Part shown: positions 8,359-15,785 of the stretch, in pieces
Numbering within the stretch: the stretch's first letter is position 1
Layout of the letters: each line of letters starts with the position of its first letter
Origin: Oscillospiraceae bacterium
GTDB taxonomy: Bacteria; Bacillota; Clostridia; Oscillospirales; Oscillospiraceae
Direction of reading: 5' to 3'
Length of the DNA stretch: 64,000 nt
Assembly (NCBI GenBank): GCA_021769865.1
Contig: JAETSB010000002.1
Span: 62,001-126,000, forward strand
The notes under the pieces: generated by a model
The model's input: the letters and a program-made list of their open reading frames with translations, nothing else
Told to the model about the DNA's origin: nothing
The model's database searches: none
Translations under genes and position numbers: made by a program

Positions 8359-9722
8359 CTCGTTCCCTCCTTCCGGCCCTCCGGCGCCAGGCGCGTGCCG
8401 GTGACGGCTTTTTGTTCCGGCGTGAGGTCCAACCCCTCGGCGCGGAACGCCGCGATGCGTCCCGGCCACTGGACCAGCCATTCGCCGGTCGTCCTGCCGT
8501 CCGGGTACTCCAGCCGCCAGGCCGTCTCCGCGCCCCAGGGGGCGGGATCTTCGGATTGGTATTGGAGGAACGAGGGCCCGGTACGAATCTCGTCCAAGAC
8601 GGCGCGGCAGAGCCGGTCGCTGGGAATGTCCGTGATGACATAATGGAGATAAGCTCTTGTGCCGTCCGCCCGGGCGGCGGCTTCTGTATATCTGATCTCG
8701 GAGGCAAAGAGCGTACGGCCCTCGGCGCGGGCGGTCCGCCGGACATGGGGCCACGTCCGGCCCGTCAGGTCCTCCGCCGTGAGGGGAATTTCTTGGGGCT
8801 CCCGGTCCCAGACCTGCCCCTGCCAGAGGTACTCGTCCACCTCCGGCTCCGGCGTCTCCGGGGCCGGTCCGGGATAGGAATCCCACTCGATGAAGGGCAG
8901 GGCCAGAACAAACACGCACACCAGCGCGAGGACGGCCTGGTTTTCCCGGCTCATGGTCCGGCCCTTGAGGTATCGGTTCAGGCCCAGCGCCAGCCCGACG
9001 GCCATCAGCGTCCCCAGCAGCGCCCACGCCCCCGTCCGTATACTTTGGGGCGTCCCGCAGGCCAGCTCCAGGAGGACCGGCGGCAGGAGCAGGAATATCC
9101 AGAGGTCATAGACCCGGCTCAGGGCCCGGAACCAGCCGGGGAGGGGGGCCAGGTCCCCGCCCTCCTCCACGGACCGGAGGGATCGGCGGTACCAAAACCA
9201 GTACCCGGCGGAACAGCTCCCGTGGAGCAGAAGCAGGAGCAGGGCGGACAGGAACATGCCGATGGAGAGATTGCTGAGGAAGAAGCGACGGGGGCTGCCC
9301 AACCCGGCGCGCAGGACCCAAAACGCGGCGAAGACCATCTGTCCCAGGTGGCTGCGGAGATACCCGCTTTTCATGGACCGGTGGACCCGCTCCAGGAACA
9401 GACCCGGGTCCGTCTCCAGGGGCGTGGGGTCCTCTCGTTCCGAGGTGTAGATCTGCATTCCGGCCCAATCCGCCGCCTTCTCCCAGCCGGCGGAGGCGCA
9501 CAGGTCCTGGAAAAACAGGCGGTCGGGGGTTTCCTCTTCCCCTTCCGGGGGACAGGTCACGGCGCAGCGGACCCGGGCGGGTTCCGCCCGGCGGTAGCTC
9601 CAGAGGCTCCCGCCGGCCTTTTCCAGCCGCCAGCCCTTCGCCGCCATGGCGGACAGGTGCTTCTCCACGCCCTGGAAGTCAAAGGGGGCAAAGCACGCAA
9701 ACCGGAACGTCTTGTTCTTCAT
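8355..9722 (-). CDS. DUF2812 membrane protein, first paralogue
   Basis: 455 residues from ATG at 9722 (KNKTFRFACFAPFDFQGVEK). The DUF2812 signature GWRLEKAGGSLWSYRRAEP is present, then hydrophobic segments near residues 135-260 and a C-terminal domain ending GEWLVQWPGRIAAFRAEGLD. It is the most divergent of the three (CFAPFDF in place of the RWNTxxLYD start). The start overlaps the padR stop. PadR-controlled membrane partners of this kind are often transport or stress related, but no function is known here. Confidence 0.83.
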   Translation of the reverse strand: MKNKTFRFACFAPFDFQGVEKHLSAMAAKGWRLEKAGGSLWSYRRAEPARVRCAVTCPPEGEEETPDRLFFQDLCASAGWEKAADWAGMQIYTSEREDPTPLETDPGLFLERVHRSMKSGYLRSHLGQMVFAAFWVLRAGLGSPRRFFLSNLSIGMFLSALLLLLLHGSCSAGYWFWYRRSLRSVEEGGDLAPLPGWFRALSRVYDLWIFLLLPPVLLELACGTPQSIRTGAWALLGTLMAVGLALGLNRYLKGRTMSRENQAVLALVCVFVLALPFIEWDSYPGPAPETPEPEVDEYLWQGQVWDREPQEIPLTAEDLTGRTWPHVRRTARAEGRTLFASEIRYTEAAARADGTRAYLHYVITDIPSDRLCRAVLDEIRTGPSFLQYQSEDPAPWGAETAWRLEYPDGRTTGEWLVQWPGRIAAFRAEGLDLTPEQKAVTGTRLAPEGRKEGTR

Positions 9723-10042
9723 GGTGTTTCCTCCTCTCCCGCACAGGCTTTGTAATCCTCCGTCAGCGCAAGCAATCGGCGGTACTCCGCCCGCAGGGTC
9801 TCCCGGCCCTTGTCCGTAATGAGGTAGCTCCGCTTCCGGCCCTCTACGGCGGTCTCCCGGATCATCCCCGCCTGGAGAAAGCTGTCCAGCAGGTTGTACA
9901 GGGTCCCGGGCCCGATGGAGACCCGGCCCTGGGTCCGCTCCGCTACCCAGGCCATGATATCGGCGCCGCAGCACTCCTCCCGGAGGGAGAGGAGAATGTA
10001 GAACATGGGCTCCGTCAGGGTTTGAAACTTCTCTCGTGCCAC
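9719..10042 (-). CDS. PadR family transcriptional regulator
   Basis: 107 residues with the PadR winged helix: LTEPMFYILLSLREECCG, the IGPGTLYNLLDSFLQAGMI recognition region and the wing GRKRSYLITDKGRETL. Start is GTG at 10042. It heads a four-gene transcript in which every junction is a four-base ATGA overlap. Its promoter contains a 19-bp palindrome exactly between -35 and -10, so autorepression, relieved by an unknown ligand, is the likely mode. Confidence 0.92.
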   Translation of the reverse strand: MAREKFQTLTEPMFYILLSLREECCGADIMAWVAERTQGRVSIGPGTLYNLLDSFLQAGMIRETAVEGRKRSYLITDKGRETLRAEYRRLLALTEDYKACAGEEETP

Positions 10043-10055
10043 GCCGCCGCCCCCT

Positions 10056-10074
10056 AATATCGAATATCGTTATT
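10056..10074 (-). promoter_or_regulatory. Second PadR-type operator
   Basis: AATATCGAATATCGTTATT is a near-perfect palindrome of the same type as the primary operator (AATATCG half sites) and sits around the predicted transcription start, 33 bases from the first. Confidence 0.65.
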
Positions 10075-10083
10075 GCTGGCTAC

Positions 10084-10112
10084 AGTATAATATCGAACAT
10101 CGATATTGTCAA
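10084..10112 (-). promoter_or_regulatory. padR operon promoter with embedded operator
   Basis: Minus-strand -35 TTGACA (10107-10112), 17-base spacer, -10 TATACT (10084-10089). The perfect 19-bp palindrome AATATCGAACATCGATATT (10089-10107) fills the spacer, so a bound repressor would occlude RNA polymerase. Confidence 0.85.
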
Positions 10113-10163
10113 GGGGAGGCGCGAAAAAAGGCGGCTGACTACAGGTCAGCCGCCTTCGGAGCG

Positions 10164-12047
10164 TTATGCCAATTCCGCCAGGCCCGTATAGAGCTGGTAA
10201 TACCGCCCCTTCTGCGACAGGAGGTCGTCGTGATCCCCCCGCTCGATGATCTCCCCCTGCTCCAGGACCATAATGGCCTTGGCGTTACGGACGGTGGAGA
10301 GCCGGTGGGCGATGACGAACACCGTCCGGCCCGCCATGAGGCGGTCCATGCCCTTTTCAATGAGCTTCTCCGTCCGGGTGTCGATGGAGCTGGTGGCCTC
10401 GTCCAGAATCAGCACCGGGGGATTGGCGCAGGCCGCTCGGGCGATGTTGAGAAGCTGCCGCTCCCCCTGGCTGAGGCTGCCGCCGTCGCCGGAGAGGACG
10501 GTCTGGTAGCCCTGGGGCAGGTGGCGGATGAAGCCGTCGGCTCCCGCCAGCTTCGCCGCGGCCTTCACCTCTTCGTCGGTGGCCTCCAGCCGTCCGTAGC
10601 GGATGTTGTCCGCCACGGTGCCGGTGAAGAGGTGGGTATCCTGGAGCACCACGCCCAGGGACCGGCGGAGGGACTCCTTGGCGATGTCCTTTACGTCCAG
10701 CCCGTCGTAGGTGATGGTCCCGCCTTGAATCTCATAGAAGCGGTTGATGAGGCTGGTGATGGTGGTTTTCCCCGCGCCGGTGGAGCCCACAAAGGCGATC
10801 TTCTGCCCGGGCTTGGCGAAGAGGCTCACGTCGTGGAGAATGGTCCGGTCCTCGTCGTAGCCGAAGACCACGTGGTCGAAGCGCACGTCCCCCCGGAGGG
10901 GTACCAGGGTCCCGTCGGGCTTCAGCCAGGCCCAGGCATTCGTGTCCCGGTGGACCCGGGTGAGGGTCCCGCTTTCGTCCTCCGCCGCCCGGACCAGGCG
11001 GATCTTGCCCTCGTCGGTCTCCGGCGGGGTCTCCATGACCGCGAAGATCCGCTCCGCGCCGGCCACGGCGGAGAGGAGGGTGTTTACCTGCTGAGAGATC
11101 TGGGTGATGGGCTGGCCCACCTGCCGGGAGTACTGGAGAAAGGCCGCCAGGCCCCCCAGATCGCCGCTGCGGATAGCCAGGAGCCCGCCCACGCAGCAGG
11201 TGACGGCGTAGTTGACATAGTTCAGGTTTCCCATGGCGGGCATCATCATGCCGGAGAAGATCTGGGCACGGGTGGCCGCGTCCCGGTAGGCCGTGTTCCG
11301 CTGCTGGAAGCCCGCCTGGGCCTCCCGCTCGTGGTTGAAGACCTTGATGACCTTCTGGCCCTCGATCATCTCCTCGATGTAGCCGTTGACCTCGCCCAAA
11401 GCCTTCTGCTGGTCGGCGAAGTAACGCCGGGAGCGGGAGCCGATGGTCTTCACCACCCCCAGCATCACCAGAAGGGTTCCAAAGGTGATGAGGGTCAGGG
11501 CGGGGCTGAGGATCAGCATCATGACGATGGTGCCGGTGAAGTTCAGCGTGCAGGAGATCAGGCTTCCGAAGCTGTTGTTCAGAGCCTCGGAGACCGTCTC
11601 GATGTCGTTGGTGTAGTGGCTCATCAGCTCGCCGTGGGTGTGGGTGTCGAAGAATTTCAGGGGCAGGTCCTGCATCCGGCTGAACAGGTCCTCCCGGATG
11701 TTGGCCACGGTGGTCTGGGAGACGTGGACCATGATGCGGCTGTAGCCGAAGGAGCAGGCCGCGCCCGCCACGTAGACCGCCGCCATGACGCACAGCATCC
11801 TGGCGAGGCCCGGGAAGTCGCCGGGGAGGATATAGTCGTTGATGAGGGGGCGGATCAGGTAGGACCCGCCCACGGTGCAGGCGGAGCTGACCACCAGCAG
11901 CGCCGCCACCAGGGCCAGGTGGAGCTTGTAGCGGCCAAGATATCGCATCAGCTTGCCCAGGGTGCCCCGGATGTTCTTGGGCTTGCGGAAGCCGCCGCCG
12001 GGGCCGCCGGGGCCGTGGGGGCCCGGCCCGTGTCCGTGCTTAGCCAT
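10164..12047 (-). CDS. ABC exporter half-transporter, catalytic subunit
   Basis: 627 residues: Gly/Pro-rich N-terminus, six TM helices (about 40-330) and an ATPase domain with Walker A FVGSTGAGKTT, signature SLSQGERQL, Walker B LILDEATSSID and H-loop FVIAHRLSTV, all catalytic residues intact. An insertion (DTNAWAWLKPDGTLVPL) precedes the nucleotide-binding domain, as in other clostridial heterodimeric exporters. It pairs with the next gene upstream, which has a degenerate site, giving a BmrCD/TM287-288-like drug or lipid exporter. Overlaps its partner by eight bases. Confidence 0.9.
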   Translation of the reverse strand: MAKHGHGPGPHGPGGPGGGFRKPKNIRGTLGKLMRYLGRYKLHLALVAALLVVSSACTVGGSYLIRPLINDYILPGDFPGLARMLCVMAAVYVAGAACSFGYSRIMVHVSQTTVANIREDLFSRMQDLPLKFFDTHTHGELMSHYTNDIETVSEALNNSFGSLISCTLNFTGTIVMMLILSPALTLITFGTLLVMLGVVKTIGSRSRRYFADQQKALGEVNGYIEEMIEGQKVIKVFNHEREAQAGFQQRNTAYRDAATRAQIFSGMMMPAMGNLNYVNYAVTCCVGGLLAIRSGDLGGLAAFLQYSRQVGQPITQISQQVNTLLSAVAGAERIFAVMETPPETDEGKIRLVRAAEDESGTLTRVHRDTNAWAWLKPDGTLVPLRGDVRFDHVVFGYDEDRTILHDVSLFAKPGQKIAFVGSTGAGKTTITSLINRFYEIQGGTITYDGLDVKDIAKESLRRSLGVVLQDTHLFTGTVADNIRYGRLEATDEEVKAAAKLAGADGFIRHLPQGYQTVLSGDGGSLSQGERQLLNIARAACANPPVLILDEATSSIDTRTEKLIEKGMDRLMAGRTVFVIAHRLSTVRNAKAIMVLEQGEIIERGDHDDLLSQKGRYYQLYTGLAELA

Positions 12048-13773
12048 CGATGCTTCCTCCTTCCTGCTGGGACTGGTAGACCTCCCGGTAGATGGAACAG
12101 GTCTTCATCAATTCCTCATGGGTCCCCTGGGCGATGATGCGCCCGCCGTCCATCACCAGAATCCGGTCCGCCTCCCGGACGGAGGCCACCCGCTGGGCGA
12201 TGATGAGCTTCGTCGCGTCCTTCAGCTCATGGGCAAACGCCGCCCGGATCTTCGCGTCCGTGGCGGTGTCCACGGCGCTGGTGGAGTCGTCCAGAATGAG
12301 GACCTTGGGCTTCTTCAAAATGGCCCGGGCGATGCAGAGCCGCTGCTTCTGCCCACCGGAGACGTTGACGCCCCCCTGGCCCAGGTCCGTATCCAAGCCG
12401 CCGGGCATTCGCTCCAGAAACTCGTCGGCGCAGGCCGCCCGGCAGGCGGCCCAGAGCTCTTCCTCTGTGGCCTGCGGATCGCCCCAGAGGAGGTTCTCCC
12501 GGATGGTGCCGGTGAACAGGGTGTTTTTTTGCAGCACCATGCTGACGGACTCCCGGAGGTGCTCCATGGTGTAGGCGGCCACGGGCTTTCCGCCGACCAG
12601 CACCGTGCCCCGGTCCGCCTCGTAGAGCCGGGGGATTAGGGAGACCAGGGAGGTCTTGCCGCTGCCGGTGCCTCCCAGAATGCCCACGGTGGAGCCGGAG
12701 GGAATGTGGAGGCTCACGTCCTCCAGAATCCACTCGGGGCTCTCGGCGCTGTACTTGAAATACACGTGGTCAAAGTCAATGGAGCCGTCGCCCACGGAGA
12801 GGGGGAGGCTTTCGTCGTCGGTGATGGCGGGAGTCTCGCTGAGGACCTCCGACACCCGCTTGGCGCAGGCCACGGTGCGGGTCAGCATCATGAAGATCAT
12901 GGAGACCATCATCAGGGACATCATGATTTGGGTGATATAGGTGAAGTAAGTGATGAGCTTTCCCGCCTCCAGGGTTCCGGCGTAGACCATCTGTCCGCCG
13001 AACCACATGACGGCGATGATGGTGCCGTAGACGATCAGCATCATCAGGGGCATGTTGATGACCACCTTGCCGAAGGCCCGGAGGGAGGTGTTCTTCAGGT
13101 CGTTGTTGCGCTCCTGGAACTTCTCCCGCTCGTGGTCCCCACGGACGAAGGATTTCACCACCCGGATGCCCGCTAGGTTCTCCTGGACCACCAGGTTCAG
13201 CGCGTCGGTCTTCTCCTGGAGGGAGCGGAAGAGCGGCCCGGTGGTCGCCAGCAGGATGGACACCACCACCAGCAGCAAGGGCAGGGCCACCAGGAAGACG
13301 TTGCTGAGCCGGTAGCTGATGCGGATGGAAAAAAACAGGGCGGAAACCAACATCACCGGGGCCCGGACCATCAGGCGCATGGACATCATCAGGGACATCT
13401 GCAAATTGTGCACGTCGTTGGTCAGCCGGGTCACCAGGGAGGCGGTGGAGAACCGCTCGATGTTGGAGAAGGCGAAGGTCTGGATATGGTCATACTCCGC
13501 CCGGCGGAGGTTGGCGCCGAAGCCCATGCCGGCAACAGACGAGGTCACCGCCGCCCCTAGGCCGAAGCAGAGGGAGGCCACCGCCAGGGCGACCATCAGT
13601 CCCCCCTTGCGCAGAATATAGGACTGGTCCCCATTGGCGATGCCGACGTCCACAATGTCGCTCATCACCAGGGGGATCAGCAGTTCAAAGACGGCCTCCA
13701 TGGCGCTGCACGCCACGCCCGCGAGAATCCACAGGGCGTAGGGCCGGGCGTGGGGCCAGAGTTGATGTCTCAT
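12040..13773 (-). CDS. ABC exporter half-transporter, degenerate-site subunit
   Basis: 577 residues from ATG at 13773 (RHQLWPHARPYALW), six TM helices and an ATPase domain with Walker A ILGGTGSGKTS and signature NVSGGQKQR. The catalytic Glu of Walker B is Asp (LILDDSTSAVD) and the H-loop His is Gln (IIAQRVAS), the usual pattern of the non-canonical site in heterodimeric exporters. The start overlaps the marR stop by four bases. Export of toxic compounds sensed by MarR is the natural reading; substrate unknown. Confidence 0.9.
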   Translation of the reverse strand: MRHQLWPHARPYALWILAGVACSAMEAVFELLIPLVMSDIVDVGIANGDQSYILRKGGLMVALAVASLCFGLGAAVTSSVAGMGFGANLRRAEYDHIQTFAFSNIERFSTASLVTRLTNDVHNLQMSLMMSMRLMVRAPVMLVSALFFSIRISYRLSNVFLVALPLLLVVVSILLATTGPLFRSLQEKTDALNLVVQENLAGIRVVKSFVRGDHEREKFQERNNDLKNTSLRAFGKVVINMPLMMLIVYGTIIAVMWFGGQMVYAGTLEAGKLITYFTYITQIMMSLMMVSMIFMMLTRTVACAKRVSEVLSETPAITDDESLPLSVGDGSIDFDHVYFKYSAESPEWILEDVSLHIPSGSTVGILGGTGSGKTSLVSLIPRLYEADRGTVLVGGKPVAAYTMEHLRESVSMVLQKNTLFTGTIRENLLWGDPQATEEELWAACRAACADEFLERMPGGLDTDLGQGGVNVSGGQKQRLCIARAILKKPKVLILDDSTSAVDTATDAKIRAAFAHELKDATKLIIAQRVASVREADRILVMDGGRIIAQGTHEELMKTCSIYREVYQSQQEGGSIDG

Positions 13774-14210
13774 GCTTCGGAATCCTCCTTGAGATTTTGG
13801 ATCACGCGGTTCAACAGGGACAGCAGGGCCTCCCGCTCCTCCTGGGAGAAGCCCCGGACCATGGCCTCCTCCGCGTCCAGGAAGCTCTGCTGAAAGAGGG
13901 CCTGCTGTTCGGCCCCCTTCTCCGTCAGGGTGATGAGGCGGCGGCGGGCGTCGGCGCCGTTGACGGAGCGGCGGACCAGGCCCTTTTCCTCCATCCGGTC
14001 CAGCACGCCGCCCACGGTAGAGGGCTTTACCCGAAGGTAGCCCGCCAGCTCGTGCTGGGGGACCTGCCCGCCGTGCCGCTGAAGGTAGAGGAGAACATGG
14101 GTCTGGGCCGGGGTCACGTCGTACCGGGAGACCCGGGCGTCCATGGCGGCCTTGGACATCTGCGCCGCCCAGCCCAGGGTGGGGCCCAGGCAGTGGAGGC
14201 AATCGTTCAT
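13770..14210 (-). CDS. MarR family repressor
   Basis: 146 residues from ATG at 14210 (NDCLHCLGPTLGWAAQM), chosen over an upstream ATG because the operators and promoter lie there. Winged-helix core: TPAQTHVLLYLQRHGGQVPQ, VKPSTVGGVLDRMEEKGLV and wing GADARRRLITLTEKG. It is the first gene of marR-ABC-ABC and is likely to autorepress through TTAGTG-NN-CTAA sites upstream. Three cysteine residues near the N-terminus (C4, C7) could be redox or metal responsive; that is speculation. Confidence 0.9.
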   Translation of the reverse strand: MNDCLHCLGPTLGWAAQMSKAAMDARVSRYDVTPAQTHVLLYLQRHGGQVPQHELAGYLRVKPSTVGGVLDRMEEKGLVRRSVNGADARRRLITLTEKGAEQQALFQQSFLDAEEAMVRGFSQEEREALLSLLNRVIQNLKEDSEA

Positions 14211-14248
14211 CGTCAAGCTCCTTCCGTATCCCCAGGGGGACAAGGCTG

Positions 14249-14292
14249 TTAGTGTGCTAAATGTTAGTGCGCTAAATATTAGCACAGTCTAA
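14249..14292 (-). promoter_or_regulatory. MarR operators
   Basis: TTAGTGTGCTAA (14249-14260) and TTAGTGCGCTAA (14264-14275) are near-identical palindromic sites 15 bases apart on one DNA face and a half turn; a third degenerate site TTAGCACAGTCTAA (14279-14292) overlaps the promoter spacer. Confidence 0.75.
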
Positions 14293-14304
14293 CAGCGCTG
14301 TCAA
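14276..14304 (-). promoter_or_regulatory. marR operon promoter
   Basis: Minus-strand -35 TTGACA (14299-14304), 17-base spacer, -10 TAATAT (14276-14281). The MarR operators cover the start site, so binding would block initiation. Confidence 0.75.
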
Positions 14305-14397
14305 GGGCAGGATCTGGATAATTTTTGAACGATCTGTAAATAAAAGGGATCAAAATTTGTCGGATGTAAACAAAGTGTGAAGGTTCGGGGAAAGCCG

Positions 14398-14426
14398 TTG
14401 ACATTTTGGGAAGCTGCCGCTATGAT
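14398..14426 (+). promoter_or_regulatory. Strong promoter in front of sRNA candidate
   Basis: TTGACA (14398-14403), 17-base spacer, TATGAT (14421-14426). No coding frame with a ribosome site follows before the terminator at 14491. Confidence 0.7.
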
Positions 14427-14431
14427 AAACC

Positions 14432-14536
14432 CAACAAGCGGAAACCGCTTGCTGACCCCACCATTTTCCCTCTCCTTTCTCTATACCATACAGGAAAGCG
14501 GGCCGTCCGGAAGGACGGCCCGCTTTCCTGCTTTTT
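14432..14536 (+). ncRNA. Candidate small non-coding RNA, about 105 nt
   Basis: Bounded by a near-consensus promoter and an 18-bp perfect terminator stem. The predicted RNA starts with a small hairpin AAGCGGAAACCGCTT (about 14438-14452), followed by an unpaired pyrimidine-rich stretch (about 14456-14484, CCCTCTCCTTTCTC) complementary to GGAGG-type ribosome sites, then the terminator. That architecture fits a trans-acting or ribosome-site-sequestering sRNA. Small open frames overlap but lack a ribosome site. Expression is not shown by sequence. Confidence 0.55.
14491..14536 (+). terminator. Intrinsic terminator of sRNA candidate
   Basis: 18-bp perfect stem (14491-14508 with 14513-14530), GGAA loop, then CTTTTT. 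One of the strongest terminators in the window although no protein gene ends here. Confidence 0.9.
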
Positions 14537-14559
14537 GGGGAAGGCCAGAGGTCCCGGGA

Positions 14560-14589
14560 GGAATGGCCTGACCAGGGGTCAGGCCCCAC
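14560..14589. repeat. Dispersed palindromic repeat, copy 1
   Basis: GGAATGGCCTGACC followed by GGGGTCAGGCCCCAC forms a GGCCTGACC/GGTCAGGCC hairpin. A copy differing by a single inserted base lies at 28626-28656, at the centre of the arcA-arcB element. Confidence 0.8.
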
Positions 14590-14606
14590 CAAGAGACTTT
14601 TGCTCC

Positions 14607-14650
14607 TATTGCTTTGCCGATTATTAATTTATTTTTATCGAAAAACAATA
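14607..14650. repeat. Imperfect AT-rich inverted repeat before DUF2975 operon
   Basis: TATTGCTTTGCCGAT (14607-14621) and ATCGAAAAACAATA (14637-14650) are partly complementary and lie just upstream of the -35. A plausible operator for the XRE regulator encoded downstream; inference. Confidence 0.45.
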
Positions 14651-14658
14651 AAAACTTA

Positions 14659-14687
14659 TTGACAATCAACCGGACCCGTGGTAGGAT
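14659..14687 (+). promoter_or_regulatory. Promoter of the DUF2975/XRE/DUF4173 operon
   Basis: TTGACA (14659-14664), 17-base spacer, TAGGAT (14682-14687); start near 14694, followed by AAAAGGAGGCGG before the first ATG. Confidence 0.7.
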
Positions 14688-14711
14688 ACCAGAAAAAGGA
14701 GGCGGTTTGCC

Positions 14712-14891
14712 ATGAGCTTGACGATGATTTTGCTGCCCGCCGCGCTGGCGCTGGCCCTTTGGGGCGGCGTCATGGCCGTCAGCGGCCTCCGGCAGAGGGA
14801 CAGGCTGAAGCTGTTTTCCGCCGCCGGAGCTTTCACCCTGCTGGGGGTGGGCATGACCGTGCTGATGGAGTTCATCACAAGACCGCTGTGA
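14712..14891 (+). CDS. Small membrane protein, 59 aa
   Basis: ATG at 14712 preceded by AAAAGGAGGCGG. The product (SLTMILLPAALALALWGG..., ending EFITRPL) has two hydrophobic helices (about 3-22 and 35-52) separated by a basic loop SGLRQRDRLK. It is too short for usual gene callers but has a promoter, a perfect ribosome site and a 14-base gap to the DUF2975 gene. Family not recognised; probably a partner or regulator of the downstream membrane proteins. Confidence 0.75.
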   Translation: MSLTMILLPAALALALWGGVMAVSGLRQRDRLKLFSAAGAFTLLGVGMTVLMEFITRPL

Positions 14892-14905
14892 GAGGGGGAA
14901 GGACG

Positions 14906-15505
14906 ATGGAAAAAATCCCGGTTCAGAAAATCGCCCGGGTGTTGTACATCCTGGTGCTGGTTGCCCTGGTGTGCAATGTGATCGCACTATACCTGGTGCC
15001 GGAGGTCGTGTGGCACGGCAGGATCGGCCTGCCTGACGGTATGCAGATCTACGTGAATGGAAATGCACTCATGGGCGAGATCGGGAAGCACAGACTCCTG
15101 ACCTACTTCGCGGGGGGCGCGGCGCTCTGGATAGTGGGCTGGTGGAGCTTTTTCGATATCTACCAGATCGTGCTGACCCTGTTCCTTCTTTTCTCCGGCT
15201 GCTGCACCGCTGTCATCCTCTGGCAGGCCCGGCGGGTGCTGAACACCATCCTCCGGGGGGAGCCCTTCTCCACGGAGAACGCTGTCAGCCTCAGGCGGGC
15301 CGCTTGGGCCTGCTTCCTCATTGCCGGGGCGGCGATGGCCCGGGTGCTGTTCAGCGTGTGCTATTACCAATCCCCCCGGCCCCTGGCCACCTATAACGCC
15401 CTCTTTGTGCCCATGTTCGCCATGGGGGGGCTTCTCTGTCTCGTCATGTCCGCCCTCTTCCGCCAGGCGGCGGAGCTGAAGGCGGAGAACGATCTGACCA
15501 TTTGA
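14906..15505 (+). CDS. DUF2975 membrane protein
   Basis: 199 residues from ATG at 14906 with GGGGGAAGG upstream. Four hydrophobic helices (about 10-32, 70-100, 130-150, 165-187) and the family segment RRVLNTILRGEPFSTENAVSLRR typical of DUF2975. Genes of this family are almost always followed by a small XRE regulator (YozG type), as here. Function unknown. Stop is 10 bases before the regulator's ATG. Confidence 0.85.
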   Translation: MEKIPVQKIARVLYILVLVALVCNVIALYLVPEVVWHGRIGLPDGMQIYVNGNALMGEIGKHRLLTYFAGGAALWIVGWWSFFDIYQIVLTLFLLFSGCCTAVILWQARRVLNTILRGEPFSTENAVSLRRAAWACFLIAGAAMARVLFSVCYYQSPRPLATYNALFVPMFAMGGLLCLVMSALFRQAAELKAENDLTI

Positions 15506-15515
15506 GGTGGCCGCC

Positions 15516-15737
15516 ATGATCGTTGTGAATCTGGACGTGATGATGGCGAGGCGGAAAATGAGCCTCTCCCAGCTTTCGGAAAAGGTGGACATCACCCTGG
15601 CAAACCTGTCGGTGCTGAAAAACAACAAGGCCAAGGCAATCCGCTTTTCCACCCTGGAGGCGGTCTGCGCCGCGCTGGACTGCCAGCCGGGGGACCTTCT
15701 GGAGTACGTCCCCGACGAGGCCGGGGACGCCGAATAA
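15516..15737 (+). CDS. YozG-type XRE (Cro/CI) regulator, 73 aa
   Basis: From ATG at 15516 (MIVVNLDVMMARRKMSL), chosen because GAGGTGG lies 5-6 bases upstream; a GTG three codons earlier overlaps that site. One helix-turn-helix: MSLSQLSEKVDITLANLSVL, then KAIRFSTLEAVCAALDCQP, GDLLEYV. Small DNA-binding protein expected to control its own operon. Confidence 0.9.
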   Translation: MIVVNLDVMMARRKMSLSQLSEKVDITLANLSVLKNNKAKAIRFSTLEAVCAALDCQPGDLLEYVPDEAGDAE

Positions 15738-15746
15738 AAACAAAAC

Positions 15747-15768
15747 TGTCCGCATGAGGTGGACAGGT
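15747..15768 (+). repeat. Intercistronic hairpin
   Basis: CTGTCC and GGACAG form a 6-bp stem in the 48 bases between the XRE and DUF4173 genes. No U tract follows, so it may be an RNA processing or partial attenuation signal rather than a terminator. Confidence 0.5.
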
Positions 15769-15785
15769 GAATAGGAGAATTTCAT

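Noticed and set aside
14377-14571. 64-residue ORF over the sRNA candidate
   Set aside because: Its start lies upstream of the promoter, it has no ribosome site and it runs through the terminator stem.
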